Below, in pieces: positions 57,524-64,000 of a stretch of 64,000 nt of DNA. Position 1 is the stretch's first letter. Every line of letters begins with the position of its first letter. Position numbers and translations under genes: made by a program. Under the pieces are notes generated by a model, which searched no databases, was not told where the DNA came from, and saw only the letters and a list, made by a program, of their open reading frames with translations. This DNA comes from Gimesia fumaroli (lineage in GTDB: Bacteria > Planctomycetota > Planctomycetia > Planctomycetales > Planctomycetaceae): positions 2,641,164 through 2,705,163 of the forward strand of contig NZ_CP037452.1 of assembly GCF_007754425.1 (NCBI RefSeq). The letters are read 5' to 3'.

Positions 57524-57835
57524 ATGATCAACATGTTAGACAATTCACCGGTTCGGTCATCCTTTTGCGATGATGAAGATTTTCTCGAGTTGATCGAGAT
57601 GTTTGTTGATGGAATTGAAGAGAAAAAAGCAATTCTTCGCGAGGCATCTGCAGATCAGGTTGAAGAACTGAAAGTCTTATCGCATCAAATGAAGGGGGCC
57701 AGTGCCGGTTACGGGTTTGAAGCACTCTCGCAGTTGGCGGCTGACCTGGAAACCGCGTGTAAAGCAGAAGATCGAGATGAAATTGAACGTCAGAAAGAGA
57801 TTATTCTGAACCATATGGACCGGATTGTACATTAA
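57524..57835 (+). CDS. Stand-alone Hpt (histidine phosphotransfer) protein
   Basis: 103 residues forming a single Hpt four-helix domain. The phosphorylation site is in LSHQMKGASAGYG, His54, with the usual H-x-x-K-G. The preceding helix FLELIEMFVDGIEEKKAIL and the following GFEALSQLAADLETACKA fit the fold. Hpt proteins pass phosphoryl groups between receiver domains in multistep phosphorelays. No histidine kinase or response regulator is nearby, so partners are encoded elsewhere. The start could be residue 1 or the Met at 4. Confidence 0.9.
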   Translation: MINMLDNSPVRSSFCDDEDFLELIEMFVDGIEEKKAILREASADQVEELKVLSHQMKGASAGYGFEALSQLAADLETACKAEDRDEIERQKEIILNHMDRIVH

Positions 57836-57882
57836 AACAATCTAATTTCTTTCATCTTCTACAGCTCCAGCGGCCAGTTCCA

Positions 57883-58215
57883 TTAAGCGTTGAGCCGGTT
57901 AACCAGTTTTGAGAGCGCCACGAATCTGGTGATGAGAGCGATGGCGGTTTGTCGTCCCGGTTGCCCCATTCCCTGTCGATCAAACAGAATCGACGTTTTT
58001 CGATGGCTTTTGAATGCAGGTTGCACCTCTGCGATCTCCTGGCAAATTGAATTCCATTCCGTTTTCAAATTAGCGGGCAGTTGCGGCGGGCATTGATCTT
58101 CCAGCTCCAGAATTTTTTCTGAGAGATCGAGCAGCAGGTGTCTGGCATCATAATCTGCTGCCTGGAATTGTCTGACAATATTTTCAAGGCCTTGCTGGAA
58201 TTCTTCAGTGGTCAT
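57883..58215 (-). CDS. Hypothetical helical protein
   Basis: 110 residues, no signal peptide, predicted largely helical (MTTEEFQQGLENIVRQFQ, then SEKILELEDQCPPQLP). No family recognised. It converges with the Hpt gene 48 bases away. Its composition matches its neighbours. The gap upstream (58216-58495) holds no gene. Confidence 0.6.
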   Translation of the reverse strand: MTTEEFQQGLENIVRQFQAADYDARHLLLDLSEKILELEDQCPPQLPANLKTEWNSICQEIAEVQPAFKSHRKTSILFDRQGMGQPGRQTAIALITRFVALSKLVNRLNA

Positions 58216-58495
58216 CTTCGGTCGTCTTTTGTGAATCGAATTCTGAGATCGGGGTCCATTTGTGCTTTTTACACGCTTTACGCTTTGAACTGCCTGAGAT
58301 CAGGGTATTACTAGTTGATTTTTCAGGGTTCTTATTGACCTGAGCCATCAAATATTAGTAAATATGTGCTACCGCTGTCGCATTTTGTCATTCTCTTTGA
58401 GCCAGCAGACTGAATTCATCTGAACAGTCTGATGCGTATTCTCATCTTGAATCGACGTCAATCATAACAAAAGTTGATTTCACGGGGAGTCTTTC

Positions 58496-58984
58496 ATGTC
58501 CAGGTTGAGCCAGGTTGTCGTCGGTTTGCTTCTGATTTCAGTGGGCTATATTTTAGGGGCGTCACAGAGCTTTCAGAGCACCACATTACACGCTCAACAG
58601 AATTCTGGAACTCCTACTGAGGAGACCGAGGATAAGATCAAGCGTGGTGTGAAGCAACTTGTTGAAGCACAGTTAGCATTGGAGCAGGAAAATTTCATGC
58701 GAACGGCAACCAAAGGCTTGAATGCCTTCGCTGTTTCCTGTGGCGGTGTGAATGCAATGGATGATCTGGAAGCCGGGAACGGCGTTGATCCTGAAACGTT
58801 TGCTGGTTTGTATGCCGGTCTGGCAAAGCCCGATGTCGCAGCACAACTGGGACGCGATGATCAGGGAAGAATTACCTACAAGAACAAAATCGTGCGAATG
58901 TATCCCGTTTCGCGATTGAAAAAATTATTCGCCACACGATTAAAATATACTGGTGAAAGCCAGGACGATGCCAACAGTTTTTAG
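58496..58984 (+). CDS. Hypothetical exported protein
   Basis: 162 residues. A hydrophobic N-terminal segment (about 6-24, QVVVGLLLISVGYILGAS) serves as signal peptide or anchor. The outer domain is helical with VEAQLALEQENFMRTATKGL followed by a Cys-Gly-Gly turn (SCGGVNAMDDLEAGNG) and a basic C-terminal helix. No family recognised. GGGGAG seven bases before the ATG supports the start. It converges with the gluzincin-like gene, 13 bases away. Confidence 0.75.
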   Translation: MSRLSQVVVGLLLISVGYILGASQSFQSTTLHAQQNSGTPTEETEDKIKRGVKQLVEAQLALEQENFMRTATKGLNAFAVSCGGVNAMDDLEAGNGVDPETFAGLYAGLAKPDVAAQLGRDDQGRITYKNKIVRMYPVSRLKKLFATRLKYTGESQDDANSF

Positions 58985-58997
58985 TGCAGGCGATCAA

Positions 58998-61004
58998 TTA
59001 ATTCTTTGGTGGTTTTGAAGCTTCCGTGAGACGCGGTATTGCATGAGGGGGAAGCTTAAAATCAGTTTGCATGGCAATTCGCGTTTGTATTTCTGTCTGG
59101 ACAACCGTCTTGAATGTCAGGCAGTCCGCTTCCGCCTGTTTCTGGAGTGTTGTACGCGGTATCCGAATCAGGAAATCTGTCACCTGAACTCCTCCCTCCT
59201 GGTGTGTGCCCTCGTTTGCCACTTCCCAATTTCCTGATTGTGATGTCAGGGATGAATTCAGGTTGGCAGTTTGAAACCGTCGCGGCTGTCTGGACGTTCG
59301 AGAGAGGTAAGCACCACTGAATTCCAGGCTGATTGTTTCTACCAAGGAACGTGCCGGGTGTTGGCAAGTGAGGCGAACGTCTAGAAATTCTGTAGCCGAA
59401 ATGTCGTTCGTGCTGGGAATAAGCTGCTTTACGGTCAATGACAGCCTATTGTCGCATTGTGGCATCTTCAGCAGGGTTAACTGCATCTTCGAAAATCCAT
59501 TGACTTTGATAATGATATTTTCGCTTTGGGAAGAGTCTCTCTTGAGGTGCAGAAATCCCGAAGCCGTGGATGCGATGTTCAGAGAGGTTCCCGGTTCATG
59601 AGAAAGATCCCACGTATGAAATGCGGGGCCCGTCAGCAGAAATTTTCCACAATGCCATGTAGGCCGATCACGGTCAGAATTTTCTCGGTTGTCTGTCCAT
59701 AGAGTTTGTTGGGCAAGATTGAGAGACCACAAGCGAAACAGTTCCGGAAACGGACGCGCAGTGAGCTGCTCTATTTTGGGAGTACCTGTTAAAGGGTGAT
59801 GTGTGAAGCGATAGGGGAAACGCTGTGTGGTTTCCAACTGATTGCACCAGTCTAGAAACAGATTGACGGCTCCCCGGCACCCATGATTTCGCCAGAGCTG
59901 GGCGCGGTAGTAATCGGGAATCACCAGGGGATAGGCTTCCGGCTTCCGATAAAACTCACTGATGCGGTAATCGCGGTTGGTATAACCGGGCTCCATAATA
60001 TGTGCGATGCCTTCATTCAACCAGTCCTCTTCATCCATTAAAGGACCTGCAGGAGAATTAGAATGAACGGCACGAAGACTGGATACCGCAGCATGGGTTA
60101 CTTCATGGCTGAGTAGATCAAGTAACTCCTGACCTGATTTGAGTGTGGAATTGAGATACAGCATGTCACAATGGTTGCTGAACGGCTCTGAAACCGTTTT
60201 CCGAAAGTCACTAGGCCTTACGAAACCATTGATCGAGGTTTTCCCCCCCTGTAGTTTACTGAGCCATGGTGAAAGTAAGATCGTAAATCGCCCATCCTCG
60301 TCGATATCTCGGATTGGGCCGCATCGATTGGTAATCTTATCGAGAACCTGATGCTCGAGGGTTTCAAGAATCCCCTCGACGAGGCCTGGAGTCAGTTCGC
60401 TTGTTTTCTGTTGTTCATCCAGATAAATGGCAACGCGGTCGCTGTGTTGGATTAGTTGTCCTGTAATCCGGGTATATTGATTTCGATCTGAAAGGCTGCC
60501 ATCGGTGACGAATAAATAGAAGGAGCGTTTCTTTGCTGGTGGTTTGGGGTTGGAATTTGATTCGCTTTTTTTTCTTGAGCGGCGAATCTGTTGTGTCGTA
60601 ACAGCCTGAGGGCTGCTGTGTGTGGTCCTTGGGAGAGTCTGTGTATTTTGAAAGTAGCAGCCTGTAGGAGTTTTCTCGCTGGAATCGGACACAGTGGAAA
60701 GCTGGATCTTTTGAGTTCGATGAGGGGCTCGTTCCAGGTTGTTGATGATTAACAGATATTCGTCACCCTGTGTGCAGGCTAGCGGAATACTTAGTTGGTT
60801 ACCAGTAGGAATGATGTTAACCGGTTGATTCCAGTCGACAGGCTTAGTTGGTGCCAACACTGGTTTGCGGATAGTGATCTCAGATCGTGAGGTCGGACTT
60901 ACTTTCGAGGGCGCAGTGCGTACGCTCAGGATCCCCAGAGCGATCAGCAGCGCTGAAATGGGGATGAATAAGGTGAATTGTCTGGAGAACCGTCGAGGTA
61001 ACAT
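58998..61004 (-). CDS. Exported gluzincin-like zinc peptidase, unknown family
   Basis: 668 residues from the ATG at 61004; a TTG at 61016 is possible but neither has a clear ribosome site. An N-terminal membrane/signal segment (about 12-28, FTLFIPISALLIALGIL) is followed by a Pro/Ser-rich region. A peptidase-like domain (about 160-430) carries SHEVTH (zinc His at about 300 and 304, Glu301) and, about 27 residues on, LNEGIAHIMEP (Glu331), which is the gluzincin pattern. The C-terminal 230 residues are beta-rich with repeated Thr/Ser-rich strands. I cannot name the peptidase family. It is divergent from the VWA/STN gene. Confidence 0.75.
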   Translation of the reverse strand: MLPRRFSRQFTLFIPISALLIALGILSVRTAPSKVSPTSRSEITIRKPVLAPTKPVDWNQPVNIIPTGNQLSIPLACTQGDEYLLIINNLERAPHRTQKIQLSTVSDSSEKTPTGCYFQNTQTLPRTTHSSPQAVTTQQIRRSRKKSESNSNPKPPAKKRSFYLFVTDGSLSDRNQYTRITGQLIQHSDRVAIYLDEQQKTSELTPGLVEGILETLEHQVLDKITNRCGPIRDIDEDGRFTILLSPWLSKLQGGKTSINGFVRPSDFRKTVSEPFSNHCDMLYLNSTLKSGQELLDLLSHEVTHAAVSSLRAVHSNSPAGPLMDEEDWLNEGIAHIMEPGYTNRDYRISEFYRKPEAYPLVIPDYYRAQLWRNHGCRGAVNLFLDWCNQLETTQRFPYRFTHHPLTGTPKIEQLTARPFPELFRLWSLNLAQQTLWTDNRENSDRDRPTWHCGKFLLTGPAFHTWDLSHEPGTSLNIASTASGFLHLKRDSSQSENIIIKVNGFSKMQLTLLKMPQCDNRLSLTVKQLIPSTNDISATEFLDVRLTCQHPARSLVETISLEFSGAYLSRTSRQPRRFQTANLNSSLTSQSGNWEVANEGTHQEGGVQVTDFLIRIPRTTLQKQAEADCLTFKTVVQTEIQTRIAMQTDFKLPPHAIPRLTEASKPPKN

Positions 61005-61529
61005 GTGCGATAACAAATCAAAGAAGTACGATCAAACACAGGACTTCATTGGCGAACCGTGTGTAACCAGACCCCATCAACAGCAGGCTGTGATGATGGC
61101 AGAAATCGGATGAGTCTCTGTCAAAGATCGTCAAATCGGCGGCAGGTTAATGAGCAGAATCGGTGCAAACCCTCTAAGTTATGGGGCCACGAATTGAGAA
61201 AATGGGCTGAAGCTAATGGACAATTGGATATACAGCGTCCGTTTTAATGCGAAGGGGTCTTGAAATCGTCGATTTCGCTAAGTGGGCGTTGATCCTCAAT
61301 TTCCCCATAATCGGACTATAAATTACGCGGATCCTTCAGTCCGTGCCGCCAAGCCCTTTTCAAGTCGGACCAAATTTGGAGAATTAAGAGAAAATCGGGG
61401 GAATTTCCTTCAATGGTGTCCGAGACTGAATATACAATGCACAATTGAGGAGAATGCGCAATTTGGCAATCGTCCATCTTGCCTTGAGTTAGAGCATTCT
61501 TGCCTAAAGTTACTCGGGAGAGAGAAATC
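61005..61529. other. Divergent intergenic region
   Basis: 525 bases between the gluzincin-like gene (minus) and the VWA/STN gene (plus). A plus-strand frame at 61282-61698 overlaps the true gene start in another frame and looks random. No promoter pair near consensus stands out. Confidence 0.5.
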
Positions 61530-64000
61530 ATGTCAGTATCCAGATTTGGAATTTCAATGTTTGTTTGGGCCGCATCAGCCGTATTGTGGTGTGCCCCGGA
61601 AAGCTTCGCTGAAAGCCAAGTTCCAGAAATATCAAACATCGGCCAGATCCTCAGTTATCAAAACAGTGAAGGCGAGCATTATTATGCTCTGCAGTTAAAG
61701 GCAGATCGTTTGCCAGCCTCTGCTCATTCCGGAAAGCAGATTGCGATCCTGTTTGATACATCAGCGAGTCAGGTAGGCGAGCACCGAACGCAGGCTTTGG
61801 ATGTCTTGAAGTCTTTGCTGGGTGAGCTCCCCAATGATTCTACGATTGCCCTTTATGCAGTTGATGTGCAATGCACGCCTTTTGTGAATCAGTTTGTGAC
61901 ACCGCAAAGCAGCCAGGCGAAGCTTGCTGTCGAATCTTTAACTTCACGGGCTCCTTTGGGGGCAACAGATCTGTCTCGGGCATTGAAAACCGTGATGCAG
62001 GGTCTTCAGAAAGAACAGCCACGCTCGATCGTTTATATTGGCGATGGAATGAGTTCTGCCAGGTTAATTTCTCTCCCGGAAATGGCAGCACTCACTCGTC
62101 AGCTGGCAACGCAACACATTCCCGTTCACAGTTACGCCGTTGGTCCTCAGAAAGATTTACAACTGTTGGGAACCTTAGGCGTCTACACTGGTGGCGTTGT
62201 TCTGACTGACAGAGCAGAGGGTGAACAGGATCGTCCTGTTATTGTTGGAAAAGAACTGGCCAAAGCAATTCAAGCTCCTGTATTCTTCCCAGACTCAATT
62301 CAGCTCTCAGATAAAAACTTAGAATTAGACACATCACGTGCTCTGCCTGTTCGGACAGACCGTGAAACCATTTATCTTGCCAGAGGCGATCTCAGTGGTC
62401 GACTCAGTGTAGAATTGAGCAGCCGGAATTTGAATGGCGTCTGGAAATTTAATGTTCCGGTGGCACAGGCCGTAAACAGCTTTCTGGCTGTTCCCTGGGC
62501 GAATTATGAACAGGGACAGGAACTGGGAGTTGCATTCGCCGGACAGCGAATGATGAATCTGGCTCGGACTACCCATGAAGAGCAGATGGCTCAACTGGAA
62601 TTCGCAGGAACACGTGCAATTCGCAGTGGTAACTTTGAGCAGGCTGCCAAATTTGGAAATCTGCTGCAGCAGCTTGATCCCGGAAATTCCCGTGGTGACT
62701 CACTGCTGAAATTATCAAATAAATTTAAACAGGATCAGCTGGCACAAGCAGACACCAAGCAGCCAGCTGCTGATGCAAAAACAGAGCCGAAAACCAAGGG
62801 AGATCCTCAGCCTCCGATCAGCGACTCCATCAGTAAAGTGGAGCAGTTGCGTCAGATCAAGGGAGCCCAGATGAAGATCGAGGTTTCCAACGCCATCGAA
62901 GAGGCACGTCAGACATCTGCAGAAAATCCCAATGGAGCACTTGGTTTATTAAAGCGAACTCTGAATTTTGTTAAATCCACATCGGATATTGATATTGATC
63001 TGCGTCAGCAACTGGAACGTCGCCTGAATAATATGATGGTTGATGTTCGCAGTCAGATGGAAGTTGCTGAAACACGCCGGATTCGCCAACAACAACAGTT
63101 GGCTCAGTTGGAACAGCAAAAACGTCTAGTTGACCAGGTGCTTTTGGAAGACGAAAAACTGGAACAGTTGATCGACCGTGTTCGTTCTCTGATTCAGGAT
63201 GGTAAGCACGGAAACAGTGATGCTTATGAAGAGGCAGAAGCCGTTTCTCGCGTTGCCGTGGATATGGAACCTGGAAACGGGCCCGCGACTGCGGCTCTGT
63301 TTACTTCAGAAGCAGCCGGACAGCTGGATAAAGTATTCCGGATGCGTTCCTTGCGAGCTGACCGCTTCCTGGAAACGCTTTACCAGGTTGAATTGTCACA
63401 CGTACCGTTTCCCGATGAACCTCCTATTCGATGGCCGGCTGCACCTGTCTGGACCGCATTAACAGAACGCCGCAAGCAATGGGCCGCTGTCGACTTGCAT
63501 CGTAACAGTCCAGCCGAGCAGCGTATCTTTGAAGAGTTACAGAAAGAAACAGAAGCGAACTTCCCGGATATCCCACTTTCAGAAGTAATGACTTACTTTG
63601 CAGAATTGCATAACATTACGATTCTGATCAACTCAAACGATCTAGGGGAAGAAGGTTTGACACCGGATGAACCTGTCAACGTTTCCTTGAGTGGGATCAA
63701 ACTGAAGAGTGCGTTGAATATTATTTTGAAGCCGATCGGTTTGACTTACGTCATCGAAGACGAAGTGATGAAAATCACAACGATTCTTAAAGCGGACGAA
63801 ATTTACAGCACTCGTGTTTATCCTGTAGCTGACCTTGTGATTTCCGTATCTGCCCAACAGTCATCAGTCGGAAGCAGCCAGGGTGGCTTTGGTGGACAGC
63901 AAGGTGGTATTGGTGGCCAACAGGGCGGCGGCGGCTTTGGCGGCGGTGGTCAGGGTGGCTTCGGCGGCGGTGGTCAAGGTGGTGGCGGTCAAGGTTTCTT
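61530..64000 (+). CDS. VWA-domain protein with STN/secretin-like region, C-terminus beyond window
   Basis: The frame is open from the ATG at 61530 (GGGAGAGAG just upstream) to the window edge, 823 codons. A signal peptide (about 1-28) precedes a VWA-like domain (about 65-245) with MIDAS-type DTSAS (76-80) and YIGDG. Then come coiled-coil/TPR-like parts (about 350-640), a secretin/TonB short N-terminal-type domain (about 680-755: IPLSEVMTYFAELHNITILI, then VSLSGIKLKSALNIIL) and a Gly/Gln-rich low-complexity run (GGFGGQQGG...) at the edge. Such proteins are frequent in planctomycetes and are sometimes annotated as GspD-like. Secretin function cannot be judged because the end is missing. Confidence 0.85.
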   Translation, partial: MSVSRFGISMFVWAASAVLWCAPESFAESQVPEISNIGQILSYQNSEGEHYYALQLKADRLPASAHSGKQIAILFDTSASQVGEHRTQALDVLKSLLGELPNDSTIALYAVDVQCTPFVNQFVTPQSSQAKLAVESLTSRAPLGATDLSRALKTVMQGLQKEQPRSIVYIGDGMSSARLISLPEMAALTRQLATQHIPVHSYAVGPQKDLQLLGTLGVYTGGVVLTDRAEGEQDRPVIVGKELAKAIQAPVFFPDSIQLSDKNLELDTSRALPVRTDRETIYLARGDLSGRLSVELSSRNLNGVWKFNVPVAQAVNSFLAVPWANYEQGQELGVAFAGQRMMNLARTTHEEQMAQLEFAGTRAIRSGNFEQAAKFGNLLQQLDPGNSRGDSLLKLSNKFKQDQLAQADTKQPAADAKTEPKTKGDPQPPISDSISKVEQLRQIKGAQMKIEVSNAIEEARQTSAENPNGALGLLKRTLNFVKSTSDIDIDLRQQLERRLNNMMVDVRSQMEVAETRRIRQQQQLAQLEQQKRLVDQVLLEDEKLEQLIDRVRSLIQDGKHGNSDAYEEAEAVSRVAVDMEPGNGPATAALFTSEAAGQLDKVFRMRSLRADRFLETLYQVELSHVPFPDEPPIRWPAAPVWTALTERRKQWAAVDLHRNSPAEQRIFEELQKETEANFPDIPLSEVMTYFAELHNITILINSNDLGEEGLTPDEPVNVSLSGIKLKSALNIILKPIGLTYVIEDEVMKITTILKADEIYSTRVYPVADLVISVSAQQSSVGSSQGGFGGQQGGIGGQQGGGGFGGGGQGGFGGGGQGGGGQGF

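Noticed and set aside
61282..61698. Plus-strand frame overlapping the VWA/STN gene start
   Set aside because: The other frame has a signal peptide, a good ribosome site and a VWA domain; this one has none.

Overview
The window reads as a chromosomal segment of a planctomycete, most like Gimesia or a relative in the Planctomycetaceae. The evidence is the mix of families: secreted giants with an N-terminal LEDRxLLT-type motif, two DUF1552/DUF1592 gene pairs, sulfatases, an ECF sigma factor overlapping a Ser/Thr kinase gene, SHD1 and ceramidase-like proteins, and Tat-targeted Gfo/Idh oxidoreductases. The genus is inferred and was not tested by any search. Most genes look moderately GC-rich. The ietAS genes and two short hypotheticals near 44-47 kb are visibly AT-richer and may be acquired.

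Layout. 1-4671 (minus): the N-terminal 1557 residues of a giant Calx-beta/FG-GAP surface protein, cut by the window edge. 5.2-15 kb (plus): a MoxR/Bat-type operon (MoxR ATPase, DUF58, a membrane accessory protein, two VWA proteins, a TPR-like protein and a 1311-residue membrane-anchored protein). 15-18 kb (minus): two unusual nuclease fusions, DUF6933-like plus GIY-YIG, and a NUC-type endonuclease plus a leishmanolysin-like zinc peptidase. 18.5-21.5 kb (minus): an ECF sigma factor and a Ser/Thr kinase with overlapping genes. 21.8-30 kb (plus): a small membrane protein, an SHD1 protein and a giant repeat/dockerin/zincin protein.

30.2-42.2 kb: two DUF1552 + DUF1592 pairs (minus) flank an AAA ATPase/subtilase pair, recognised as IetAS, a known toxin-antitoxin and antiphage module, and a long non-coding dispersed repeat. 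42.5-53.4 kb: two sulfatases, a ceramidase-like protein, a Gfo/Idh oxidoreductase, a cupin-like protein, hypotheticals, a second copy of the dispersed repeat and a partial third copy. 53.7-54.1 kb: a complete tmRNA gene (ssrA, minus) with terminator. 54.4-64 kb: a hydrolase, an LptF/LptG permease, a lone Hpt protein, a secreted gluzincin-like protein and, running off the right edge, a VWA/STN secretin-like protein.

The most promising material for new biology is the pair of adjacent nuclease fusions at 14967-17892 and the dispersed repeat family with an almost invariant core of about 140 nt. IetAS is a good defence locus but is already described. No CRISPR array, transposase or intact tRNA gene was seen.
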